Source: Stentor roeselii
Lineage: Eukaryota > Ciliophora > Heterotrichea > Heterotrichida > Stentoridae
Direction: 5' to 3'
DNA length: 64,000 bases
Assembly: GCA_006503475.1 (NCBI GenBank)
Contig: RSEH01000204.1
Coordinates: forward strand, 1 to 64,000
Of this stretch, positions 38,329-47,406 are shown piece by piece (position 1 is the first letter of the stretch; every line of letters starts with the position of its first letter). The notes beneath the pieces are model-generated. The model was given only the letters and a program-made list of their open reading frames with translations, had not been told where the DNA came from and made no database searches. A program made the position numbers and the translations under genes.

Positions 38329-39459
38329 ATGGGTGGTGATGCTTCAAAGTGTGGAGGTCTCAAGATAGTCCTTGAGAAATATGTATTCAAATCTGGAGAA
38401 GTGATCCAAGGAACGATCAACTTCGTGATCAACTCCAAATTTCCTCCTTGTACCATGATTTTGGGCTTCAAAGGCTTGGAATATGTCTCTTGGTATGAAA
38501 CTCGTACAGAAAGGAATAGAGGCTTTGGGGCTAGAGGGTCAAGAATGGTTCGTGTCCATATATCTAATAGACAAGTGATCTCTAGAACGAAGTACTCTAT
38601 TATGAGCTGGAGTTCTGATATTCACCCTGGAAGTTATGCAATTCCTTTTACTTTTGTACTTCCTGCAGATATTCCTAGCAGTTTCAAATTCTTTGAAAAT
38701 GATGTAGTTCTTACTATCATTTATAAAGTGTATGCTAGGCTGGTTTCAGGCCGAACAAAGATCGGAGACAAGCAAGAAGTAAACATCTGGAACAACTACG
38801 ACATTCCAAGAGCGCCTGACAAACCCGTAACAGCAAAACTAATCTCCTGGTGCTGTTCATCAAAAGGACACGTGACATTATCCGTCTTTTGGCAAAACGA
38901 TAAATATTCTCCAGGCGTTCCTTTAAACTGCATCTTAAGCATCGACAACACTAATTCCATTGCTTACGTAATGGAAGTAAAGGCAAGAAGCTACTACATT
39001 ATCACAGCCCTTGCCCAAGGAAGAAGAAGAGTATTTAAAAAAGAAGTGTTTAGGTCGAACTACCCAGTCCAAGTGCGTCCAGGAGCGAAAATAGTAGGAC
39101 AAGAAGGACAGAACTTTTTATTTGACTTGAAACAGAGTCAAAAGATGTTTGATGTGATGAATATTCATAGCATTAAAGGACATATCATTCAATGCAGCTT
39201 TTATATTGAGTTTGAGTTGGTCTTTGATGTTGGATGCTTGTGTTGTGGCGATAGTCCTTCTTTGGTTACCGAGTTCTTTGTTAGACCGAATTTGAGAATT
39301 GAAGCTCCTGTCTTTGCGGCTCCACAACAATGGAATCCTTATATGTTTCATCCTGTGAATGTCAGTTATCAGCCTAGCTATGAAATCAATGATAAGGGAC
39401 AAACTGAACTTTCTATGATGAATGGATTCAATAATAGTGTCACTAATATAACTCAATAG
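38329..39459 (+). CDS. Arrestin-like protein beside the flytrap receptor gene
   Basis: A 376-residue arrestin-like protein, more similar to the copy at 12522 than to the tandem trio. It has the motifs SGEVIQGTINF, KVYARLVSGRTKIG, CLCCGDSP and QWNPYMF (NWNPQ in the others). It begins MGGDAS, consistent with N-myristoylation. A loop at about residues 58-75 carries an Arg/Gly-rich insertion absent from the other copies. It converges with the large receptor gene at 39940-43338 with 480 bp between stops. Arrestins regulate membrane receptors, so the pairing is suggestive but not evidence of interaction. Confidence 0.85.
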   Translation: MGGDASKCGGLKIVLEKYVFKSGEVIQGTINFVINSKFPPCTMILGFKGLEYVSWYETRTERNRGFGARGSRMVRVHISNRQVISRTKYSIMSWSSDIHPGSYAIPFTFVLPADIPSSFKFFENDVVLTIIYKVYARLVSGRTKIGDKQEVNIWNNYDIPRAPDKPVTAKLISWCCSSKGHVTLSVFWQNDKYSPGVPLNCILSIDNTNSIAYVMEVKARSYYIITALAQGRRRVFKKEVFRSNYPVQVRPGAKIVGQEGQNFLFDLKQSQKMFDVMNIHSIKGHIIQCSFYIEFELVFDVGCLCCGDSPSLVTEFFVRPNLRIEAPVFAAPQQWNPYMFHPVNVSYQPSYEINDKGQTELSMMNGFNNSVTNITQ

Positions 39460-39939
39460 TTAGGAAGAATTTTCTTGATGAATGGTTTAGATGGAATTAA
39501 ATTTTGGGAGGTGAAGTGTTTTTGAAGTTATTCAGGGTAATTTAGTTAGAAGTATATTAAGTTAGGTTAATATGTTCGATTTAGTTTATTACTGATCTAA
39601 ATTAAATCAGATATATTAGTTTATTGGGTATTTAAATTTGTAATGCTTTTTATATGAAAAAAAACTATTTATAAATCACATCTTTGATTATCTGAGAAGA
39701 CACTGATCAAATATATTAATCGCTCAAGTCTAAATCATAAAAATTAATTCACTTTTTAATCTTTAATAATCTTAAATGTAAAAAAGTAAAACCTTACAAA
39801 ATCAACTCACTTATTTCTATTTTAAACCACCCAAGTCACTCTAATCTATACTTTACCGTCTTGAAAATATTAACCAATTATAATCGCCTGAAATTTTGAA
39901 CCATTTAATCTAAATGATAATTTAATAAGAAAATTTCAG
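39460..39939. other. Convergent intergenic DNA, nothing seen
   Basis: These 480 AT-rich bases lie between the arrestin and receptor stop codons. No repeat, frame or structure is noted. Confidence 0.5.
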
Positions 39940-42900
39940 TCAAACCTGAGTAGTCATTCTATTCTCAGTCTTTACCTGAAGAGTTTCCACTGTAACCTGA
40001 GGCATTCCTTCAGCACTTTTTCCATCCTGAAGGTTTTTCACAGGACTATTCCAGTTCTTCCTAAACTGAAACAAAAAGAGCTGAGCAATATCAAGACTAG
40101 GAGGAGCCGCAACAAGTTCCGGAAGTTTTTTCATTGCCCGAATTCCAAAAATTCCAATAAAAAATATTCCAACAGCAAAAAAGACTTTCCACCACTTTAA
40201 TTGAAAATAGTCTCGAAAGACACTTGCAATGAGAACAGCCCAAAGACTGACAGAAAGACTAAGAATTTGAATGACTCTCATCCGAGGGTAGTTATAAGGT
40301 TTTGCAGCGAAAGTGATAAGAATCATGCTGAAAATCATAAAACTCAAAACATATCCATGAACTGTCTGATTTCTCACCTTCAATGTTTTTGACAAGAGAA
40401 CTACGAATACCTGAAAACAAGACAACAAGTAAAGATACTTCGAGCTTGTCTTTATATTCAAGTCAGGCATTCTTATTTCCCATAAAGGACGAGTTTTTAT
40501 AGCGAAAAAAAGGTAAAAAGAACATAAAAATAATGAAATCGACGCTGCTATCAGATGCTTACCTTGAAAGCAAAACGTGTAACAATCATCTATCAAAAAA
40601 CTCTCAGTCAAACCAGAGCCAGTGCCCTGAACACATTGAAAAACACTGAGATGCATTGAAAATATCGGAGAAATCGCAATATGCCCTAGAAATGGCATCA
40701 AATATTCAGTCAAGTCATCTATTTTTGACTGGAGAACAGAAGGAAGTCTACATCCGAAGATCATCAAGCAGCACAGCACACTCCAGGTAAAGCTAAAAAT
40801 CATTGTGCAGTAAAATAAAATCCAGAATTTTGAAAAAATCAGTTGAAAGTAATGAGAAAAGTCCATCGATACCAATGCTTCCAAGTTATTCAGCAGGTCT
40901 TTCAGTCCTTCTTGCTCTGGACCTAGGTAAATCAGCTGAATTGTCTGAAATGCGAAGTAAGATAAAAAAATCAGGTCAGAAAACATCATCTGCTTCTTTT
41001 CTGTTAGCTCGATTGTTGGAAAATTTACTTGGCGCAAGCTTAATAGGGCACTGAATACTGATAAAACTGCGAAATAAATGCATATACCGAATAGGATAGA
41101 TTCTCCTATCTTTGAATCTTGGATCTGGTAAGTGTCGAAAGGACAGTCGTTTGGTGGTCGGATGTTTGAAGGAGTTGAAGACTCTGACCAGGCCAGCTCA
41201 TTTGTTTCAGTTATCATGACTGATCCTAACTTATTCACATAAGCGACATGAACATATCTAAACTTTCCTTTATTCTCCCTTATCTGATAAATAGAAAACT
41301 CAGCCAAAGCTCTTGAATTACTTTCCTTATCAAAGAAAACATTTCCCAAACATCCTGTAATTCGATTTTCTCTCATAGTTTTTGCCAACAAAGTGCGATT
41401 TTCATAATTTTCCCCTTTCATCATAAGAAATTTAATAGCTTCTTTAGGCACTTCAAAAGTATCAAAAGCGAAGCACATATAAGAAGTATCAAAATATCGA
41501 GCAGAAAGCTCTTTAAAAGCCATTTCTCCAAGTTTTCCCATCCATTCACGATAAGCTATAACAAAAGAATATTCCAATAAATCAATTCTTTTCTTTCTGT
41601 ATTTCTCTTCAATATCAGCATTCAAATGATTAAGAAATGCCGAGTCTCCTATTTGGTAAAAGTCTCCTTTTCTCAACCCAACATCATAAAGTGCTTCCCA
41701 AATAAGTCCTCTATCATAAGCCAAGATGATGAACACCCTGCAACGATTTTCTTTAGCTGCTTCGAAATAATCTTTAAATTTATCAAAGTCTTCTCTTGTG
41801 TAATTCCAAGGAATGACCTGTTTTTCCTTCGGGTTCATGACCGTGATGCCCATTTTTTCACTGTAAGTTAAAATATCACGATACTGTTCTTGATAAATCT
41901 CGTCATCAGTAGCAAGGACATTGATGTACTTCCAACCCAGACTCCTTTGAAACAAAAAAGCTGTTGAAAAGTACAAATGTACAGAAACTGACAATTTCAA
42001 TAACCATGGATACTTCGACTTATCGTCTAATTCAATGTTCTGGCTTAGAGGAGATATCTGAGGCAAAAGCAGGTCTCGCCTTGATAAAGCTTCATAAGTG
42101 CCTTTCACTGCTCCTTGCCAAAATGGAGCCAGGTAGGCCAGGCCGAAGTCTTGAATAGAAGCAAGGCATGAGTGGTAGTAAACAGGATGATATAAGTACA
42201 CTCCACAGTCAGTCGGTTGTAAAATGATCTCGTATTCAGGTAACTCGTTTTTAGAGGCAAAAAGACTTACTCCGTATTCAGCTCCTTTGTACCAGTAAGA
42301 AAATAATGAAAAAGTTTTGACTTTGTAGATCTCGCTTGTTCCGTTCGCTATTGAAAACTTTAAACTTAGCTTTAAACTTGGATTGTAACTCGAGGTGTTC
42401 CCGGGGAAGATGATTGGTTGAAAAATCTTCAAGTTTTTACCTGAAGTTCCTACTATTCTAGCTTCAGGACAAATATTTATCACTGAAATTTCTGAAAACA
42501 GGTAATTTGAAGGATATTTCGACTTTAAATAAACCAGAAGTAATTCTTTTGTCAGAAATGAAGGGATTAAGGCCAAGGCTAATTCAATTGAATTGACTTC
42601 AAATGCTAATAATGAATCTGAATTGTTTAAGTCTTTTTGAACCAGTGCTAAAGATCCAGGAATATTTAAAAAAGTAGAGGTTTTCGAAACTATCAAGAAA
42701 ATCGAGCCGATAACGTTCAAGCCACTTGAAAGCATCGAATCGCTTAAGACCTTCAAAGACTCTCCAGAGTCAATCACTAGAAAAGATTTCGCTCCTTGTG
42801 ACTTGAGCAGCTTGGAAGTTATCTGATTTGCTGAAACTTGTGAAAGATCTGAAGAGTATTTTATAAATGAAATTATTTTATCACTCTTTGCGTAAATTTC

Positions 42901-43338
42901 GTTTGAAATAAAAAGATCGTCGTGGTTTGTTGAGCTTAATAGGTAAATTTTGCTTATGTTGTATAGGTTTATCAGTTTTAAGGCTGATTCAACATATAAA
43001 GAAGGGTCTGGATGTGAAAAAAATCGGAATTCTGTTATTGGGAGATGAAAAATGCTGAGATGTGCACATTTGAGAGTTGAGGATAAGGAATTCACGGTTA
43101 ATGAATAAAGACTTGAATTTGTCATATCCACTAGTAACAGAAAGTTGAAAGTTGATAGCGTGGCCAGAATAGACTTTTCTGATTTCTCTGAGATATTCAG
43201 ATATTTTGGAAAGCTTTGAAGATGGGGAATCATTTCGGTTGATGTAAATTCTGAGAACAGAAAAATTACTTGTTCATGTTCTAGACATAGGGAGACTCTA
43301 AACGATAAGAAAATTGTCAAAAATATATAATTCGCCAT
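39940..43338 (-). CDS. Large membrane receptor: two Venus-flytrap-like domains plus about nine helices
   Basis: A 1132-residue protein with a signal peptide (about 1-19). Residues 20-320 look like a first, diverged ligand-binding lobe pair (KIYLLSSTNHDDLF, GAKSFLVIDSGESL, GLNVIGSIFLIV). Residues 350-730 form a second, clearer receptor-ligand-binding (ANF/periplasmic-binding type I) domain: FGLAYLAPFWQGAVKGTYEA, FQRSLGWKYINVLATDDE, CRVFIILAYDRG, ITGCLGNVFFD. The membrane part has about nine hydrophobic segments near 746-768, 785-806, 826-862 (one or two), 878-900, 928-947, 967-986, 994-1013, 1023-1041 and 1051-1068. A short tail follows. It is not a simple class C 7TM layout. A sensory receptor is inferred. 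The stop is TGA. Confidence 0.78.
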   Translation of the reverse strand: MANYIFLTIFLSFRVSLCLEHEQVIFLFSEFTSTEMIPHLQSFPKYLNISEKSEKSILATLSTFNFLLLVDMTNSSLYSLTVNSLSSTLKCAHLSIFHLPITEFRFFSHPDPSLYVESALKLINLYNISKIYLLSSTNHDDLFISNEIYAKSDKIISFIKYSSDLSQVSANQITSKLLKSQGAKSFLVIDSGESLKVLSDSMLSSGLNVIGSIFLIVSKTSTFLNIPGSLALVQKDLNNSDSLLAFEVNSIELALALIPSFLTKELLLVYLKSKYPSNYLFSEISVINICPEARIVGTSGKNLKIFQPIIFPGNTSSYNPSLKLSLKFSIANGTSEIYKVKTFSLFSYWYKGAEYGVSLFASKNELPEYEIILQPTDCGVYLYHPVYYHSCLASIQDFGLAYLAPFWQGAVKGTYEALSRRDLLLPQISPLSQNIELDDKSKYPWLLKLSVSVHLYFSTAFLFQRSLGWKYINVLATDDEIYQEQYRDILTYSEKMGITVMNPKEKQVIPWNYTREDFDKFKDYFEAAKENRCRVFIILAYDRGLIWEALYDVGLRKGDFYQIGDSAFLNHLNADIEEKYRKKRIDLLEYSFVIAYREWMGKLGEMAFKELSARYFDTSYMCFAFDTFEVPKEAIKFLMMKGENYENRTLLAKTMRENRITGCLGNVFFDKESNSRALAEFSIYQIRENKGKFRYVHVAYVNKLGSVMITETNELAWSESSTPSNIRPPNDCPFDTYQIQDSKIGESILFGICIYFAVLSVFSALLSLRQVNFPTIELTEKKQMMFSDLIFLSYFAFQTIQLIYLGPEQEGLKDLLNNLEALVSMDFSHYFQLIFSKFWILFYCTMIFSFTWSVLCCLMIFGCRLPSVLQSKIDDLTEYLMPFLGHIAISPIFSMHLSVFQCVQGTGSGLTESFLIDDCYTFCFQGKHLIAASISLFLCSFYLFFAIKTRPLWEIRMPDLNIKTSSKYLYLLSCFQVFVVLLSKTLKVRNQTVHGYVLSFMIFSMILITFAAKPYNYPRMRVIQILSLSVSLWAVLIASVFRDYFQLKWWKVFFAVGIFFIGIFGIRAMKKLPELVAAPPSLDIAQLFLFQFRKNWNSPVKNLQDGKSAEGMPQVTVETLQVKTENRMTTQV

Positions 43339-44096
43339 GTGTTTTTGAAATAATATTTTAAATGAAGAGGTGTTGAAGTTTATTCATTGTTGAATATGGA
43401 GGATTAAAGGTTAAAATTGCTTTATTTTATGATACAGTGTAGACTTTGCAGAGATAACTATCTTCAAATTAGTTAAAGATTCCAATCACAAAATCAAAGT
43501 TTAAAGAATTAATTTCTATTATTCGAGGATGTCAATTTCAAATTCTAACTCAGAACATTGATTAACATAAGATTAAATTATCAATTTTTTAAATCTGTTA
43601 TTGAACTTATTTAAAGGAACAATTTACAAATACTCGAGATTCTATTTATTTGAATTCATGGTCTCTCCCACTTTTTTCCTAGATTTTCGTCCTTTAAATT
43701 ATTCCCTGACTTATTCAAAGATCTGAATATTGTTTATCTAAAAGAATTAACCCTTTATGAAAGCTTAAATTTTTAATATATTTATATATGAGATAAATTG
43801 AAGCATATAAACTAATATAATTGAAAAGATATAGCTTGAGGATACTGATTTCACAGTTTAATTCTTTCGATAAGCTTAATTGGTTGTTAACAATATAAAT
43901 CGATTATTTTAAGGTGTTAAACCTAGTAAAAATCTGAAAAAACTTCAAATTTTATAAACAAAAATTCAATTCTAATTTATTAGAAAGTTTAAAAAAATAC
44001 ACTTTCTGTCCGTTAAATAACTTCAAGTAGTGACTTGATATATAAAAAATCAATATTAATAATCTCTTTCCTAATTCCTGCAAATAAAGAAATTCT
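43339..44096. other. AT-rich gap, no gene seen
   Basis: These 758 bases lie upstream of the receptor gene. They are AT-rich with dense stops and no recognisable element. Confidence 0.5.
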
Positions 44097-44909
44097 TTAA
44101 TTATCATCTAATCGTCTATGACTAGGACTAATCTTCTGAAGCTTTTCCTCAGCCTGAATTCTTCGAATCCTTTCCTCCCTAAGAAGTCTTTCAAGTTCTT
44201 CAATATACCTAATCTTATTAGAAGTAGTTTTTAAACTATCTTCAGTCCTTCTATCCAAATCCTCTTCCACCTCACAATCCCCTTTACCAATCTCTTCATC
44301 CTTATTCAAATCCAAATTTTCCATATCCCCGTCAAGTTCCAGATGATTCTTCACAATCTCCTTAGTCCCCCCCTGGCCCAAATCCTTCTCCTGAACTTTC
44401 AATTCACTTTTCAATGAACCTTCATTTTTTTCTCTTTCTTTCAACCCAAGAACGAATTTGACTCGATTTTCTTGAACCAAAGGCCTGTTTTTTTTAGGAC
44501 TTTCTAAAACATCCTTCGTTTTCGACTCTGAAGGATGGTCTTTCTTGGAATACCCTTGAAGACTGCCTGATGTCGAGGGTCTTGATACGAGTCCTGACAC
44601 TTGAGGAAAGCTGTTTAATGTCTTGTTCGCATTTCTTGAGTACTTTCCTCGAACTTCTGCATAAACGTTTAGAGTTCCGAGGTTTATGTTCGCTGAAGGC
44701 AGGTTGGTGTAAAAGTTGCTTTTGGATCTTGGATTTTGGAATGAATTTGAATGGCTGGTTCTTGGCTTTGGAGGAGAAAAACATGGACGGGGAAGGTCTT
44801 TATAAGTTGTTGCTGGGGACTTTGAGTGAGATTTGAAGGATTCGTTTATTTCTTTTTGGAGTCGCTGCTGCCATGCCACATGCTCATCATGATAAGTAAG
44901 TGAAACCAT
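44097..44909 (-). CDS. Disordered protein with C-terminal coiled coil, unrecognised
   Basis: A 270-residue hydrophilic protein. The first 190 residues are Ser/Pro/Lys-rich and probably disordered. The last 45 form an Arg/Glu helix (IRYIEELERLLREERIRRIQ followed by more heptads), likely a coiled coil. No domain is recognised. It is divergent from the large gene at 45064 across 154 bp of C-rich, G-poor DNA. Confidence 0.68.
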   Translation of the reverse strand: MVSLTYHDEHVAWQQRLQKEINESFKSHSKSPATTYKDLPRPCFSPPKPRTSHSNSFQNPRSKSNFYTNLPSANINLGTLNVYAEVRGKYSRNANKTLNSFPQVSGLVSRPSTSGSLQGYSKKDHPSESKTKDVLESPKKNRPLVQENRVKFVLGLKEREKNEGSLKSELKVQEKDLGQGGTKEIVKNHLELDGDMENLDLNKDEEIGKGDCEVEEDLDRRTEDSLKTTSNKIRYIEELERLLREERIRRIQAEEKLQKISPSHRRLDDN

Positions 44910-45063
44910 TCGAATTAATTATATCTCAACCCTCCAAACCCTTCACAACCGACTCCAACTCCATCCTTCCAACCCTCCCAAAACCCGACCCCTAAAAACT
45001 CTCGATCCAAAAATTCCTAAAAAAAATCCCTAAAAAATTCATTCCATTTACAAAAATCGTTAA
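44910..45063. promoter_or_regulatory. 154-bp divergent region, C/A-rich with A-tract elements
   Basis: This is the start-to-start interval of two divergent genes. The plus strand is C- and A-rich and contains hardly any G. Elements like ccaaaaattcc and cctaaaaaaaatccc lie 30-70 nt before the plus-strand start, resembling those before other genes in the window. Confidence 0.45.
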
Positions 45064-47406
45064 ATGTCAATCGAGTTAAAACCTCAACATTCAAACCGAG
45101 ACATACCGTCCGAATCGCTTCTTCAAAATTCAACAGAACCAAAAGTATCAAAAGTAAAAAATTCCCAGATCTACAACAAGTCCCTCCGCAGTGAAATTTC
45201 ATCATCAAAAAATTCACGAGGTTCTAAATCCCCTCGTTACCGTTCGCCGACCCACAACAAGCGAGTTCAAGACTCAAGTTCAAAAATTCCTTGCAAAACA
45301 TGTGAAAAGCGCTTACTTGAAAACAATTCCCAGACCTTTCACGACTCGCCTCCCCGAGTGCGGCCTTCTCATCACAACGTTGTTTGTTCATCATGCTCTG
45401 CAGGGAGTTACTCAAAGATCTTGAAGGTCGTTTGTTTGAACTCGCCTCGGGAGAGCAGGTCTGAGACGACGAAAGTGAAAATCATTGAAAACTTCTCAGA
45501 TCTCGAAGCACCTTCAATGTTTCCCTTGATGGGCACGGGGCAGTCGTATCAGGTGCACTATGAAGAAGTCCTTTTGCCGCCGAAGACTGAGTTGACATCG
45601 CTTGTGCCTTCGAAGGAAAATTGGTTTAGATTTCAAATGAAGGAAGAGGAAAGAAAAAGAGTCGCGATTAGAAGAGCGGAATACGCTAATAGGACTAAAG
45701 GACTGGCAAAGACTGTTGTTACTACTTTTGGACTTGGGGAACATTCGCAGGTTTTTATGGGGGAAGAAAGTGAAAATCTAGAGATTCAAATAGAAAATAG
45801 AGAAAAAATGGTCATGGAAAGAAAGAGTTCTTTGAAAAATCAAATGGAAAAGGGAAAAGGGAAAAAAAATGGAAAATTTGAAAAAAGTCAGGAAAGGGGA
45901 AGGTCACTTGAATCTGGAAAAGGAAAAGGTTTTAAATATGTGCAAAAAATTAGAGATGAGTCTTTGAAAAGGAACTTGGAACAGTCGAAAGTTTCAGTTA
46001 AACATAAACTTCTTGCAAAGTTTACTGAAAAGAACTTCGCTCAGCTTATCAATGTTGGAGAAAAGGATGAACAGAATGAAAAACTGATGACGAGTGAAAA
46101 TAGCGTCGTTGATGATGAGGATGAACAAAAGGTCAAAGTTCAAGACAGCTTTAACATCTTTGAAAGTCTTGAAATGCCTGAAAAACCTGTGATTCAAGAT
46201 GTCCCGCCCCAGCAAAACAAAGGAAACGACTCAACTTTCATTAAAAGCTTTGAAGATTCTTACAACTTGTCAGAAACTCTTGACTTTTCCATCAAATCTC
46301 CTGAAACTCAAGACGAGAACTTAAAAGATCTTCCTGAAAGACCCAAGTCAAATCAAGCTCTTTCTTCTCAACGTTCATCTCCTTTAATCAGAATCGAAGA
46401 AGGCTCTGAAAACTCAAGCGACCATCTCCAAACCTTAGAAAAAGAAGAAAGTCCTGAAAAAACCACTGAAAAATTCCAAAATTCCGCTGAAATCTCTGAA
46501 AAATTTTCTAAAACTCAAGAAAACCTTGAAAAAATCAGAGAAAATGAAAAAAATTCTGAAAAATCTTTAAAAAATGATTCAGATAAAAGCTGTCAGTCTG
46601 AAGAATGTCCTTCAAACGAAGAAATTGTTTTCAGTTCCAAGTCAATCGAGGAGTCGATAAAGCGGGAATCACGAGAAATGTCTCTTTCAAAGGAAAAGGA
46701 AAAAAGCTACGAGGAGTTCGAAGAAGTGAAAAAAAGACTTGAATTCGTCGGAAATCCTTTCGAAAACTCTCCTCAAGGTCAAGATTATTCAGAAAACGAT
46801 CAGGAAGAAGAGAAGTTCAGCGCAGACTTCTCTCATCAGATAAGTTTTGAAGATATTAGCCAAATCAATAACTTGACAATTCATGACCAGAGCAGTTTAA
46901 CGATTTTTACTGCTGCGAATGATGAGCAGGGAAAAATATCGGAGAAAAAAGATGAAACATTGGAAATGAAAGATGATATGTCTGAGAAAAGTGATGAGAT
47001 AGGGAAAGAAGAGGGAATAATAGGGAAAAAAGAGGAAATATTAGGGGAAAAAGAGGAAAAAAGAGGGAAAAAAGAGGAAATTATTGGGAAAAAAGAGGGA
47101 ATTATTGGGAAAAAAGAGGAAATTATAGGGAAAAAAGAGGAAATAACTGAGAAAAAAGAGGAAAACGATGAAAATCAACTCCCTACATTTAGAGACAACC
47201 AGTCACAACAGGAAGAACTGAAAAGCCCATCACCTAAACCTGAAGAAATCTCAGAAGCTTCTCCAGAAGAAGAAGACCTAAAACAAAGACTCCTTCAACT
47301 TCTATGTATCTTAAGCGACCCCCAGGTGATAAAAGGTTTAAAACTCTTAGGAGGTTTCGCTGATTACCTAGAGCGTTTCGGTAAAGACATATTAGATATA
47401 AAATAA
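45064..47406 (+). CDS. Large Glu/Lys/Ser-rich protein with GKKEEII repeats
   Basis: A 780-residue, highly charged protein. Residues 1-150 are Ser/Arg-rich with a Cys-containing patch (CKTCEKRLLENN and later CSSCSAGSY) that could bind a metal. Residues 190-330 are basic. Residues 330-640 are acidic, with many Ser-Glu and Glu-Lys pairs. Residues about 645-700 are a tandem array of the 7-residue unit GKKEEII. The final 60 residues are a compact Leu-rich helical end (LKQRLLQLLCILSDPQVIKG). Probably a disordered structural or scaffold protein. Its stop codon directly abuts that of the convergent gene, with no base between. Confidence 0.75.
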   Translation: MSIELKPQHSNRDIPSESLLQNSTEPKVSKVKNSQIYNKSLRSEISSSKNSRGSKSPRYRSPTHNKRVQDSSSKIPCKTCEKRLLENNSQTFHDSPPRVRPSHHNVVCSSCSAGSYSKILKVVCLNSPRESRSETTKVKIIENFSDLEAPSMFPLMGTGQSYQVHYEEVLLPPKTELTSLVPSKENWFRFQMKEEERKRVAIRRAEYANRTKGLAKTVVTTFGLGEHSQVFMGEESENLEIQIENREKMVMERKSSLKNQMEKGKGKKNGKFEKSQERGRSLESGKGKGFKYVQKIRDESLKRNLEQSKVSVKHKLLAKFTEKNFAQLINVGEKDEQNEKLMTSENSVVDDEDEQKVKVQDSFNIFESLEMPEKPVIQDVPPQQNKGNDSTFIKSFEDSYNLSETLDFSIKSPETQDENLKDLPERPKSNQALSSQRSSPLIRIEEGSENSSDHLQTLEKEESPEKTTEKFQNSAEISEKFSKTQENLEKIRENEKNSEKSLKNDSDKSCQSEECPSNEEIVFSSKSIEESIKRESREMSLSKEKEKSYEEFEEVKKRLEFVGNPFENSPQGQDYSENDQEEEKFSADFSHQISFEDISQINNLTIHDQSSLTIFTAANDEQGKISEKKDETLEMKDDMSEKSDEIGKEEGIIGKKEEILGEKEEKRGKKEEIIGKKEGIIGKKEEIIGKKEEITEKKEENDENQLPTFRDNQSQQEELKSPSPKPEEISEASPEEEDLKQRLLQLLCILSDPQVIKGLKLLGGFADYLERFGKDILDIK
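47001..47165 (+). repeat. In-frame 21-bp tandem repeat encoding GKKEEII
   Basis: Seven to eight imperfect copies of a purine-only unit like gggaaaaaagaggaaattatt within the large charged protein gene. Most copies are 21 bp and stay in frame; the best-conserved run is at about 47065-47155. The region is likely to be unstable in copy number. Confidence 0.85.
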
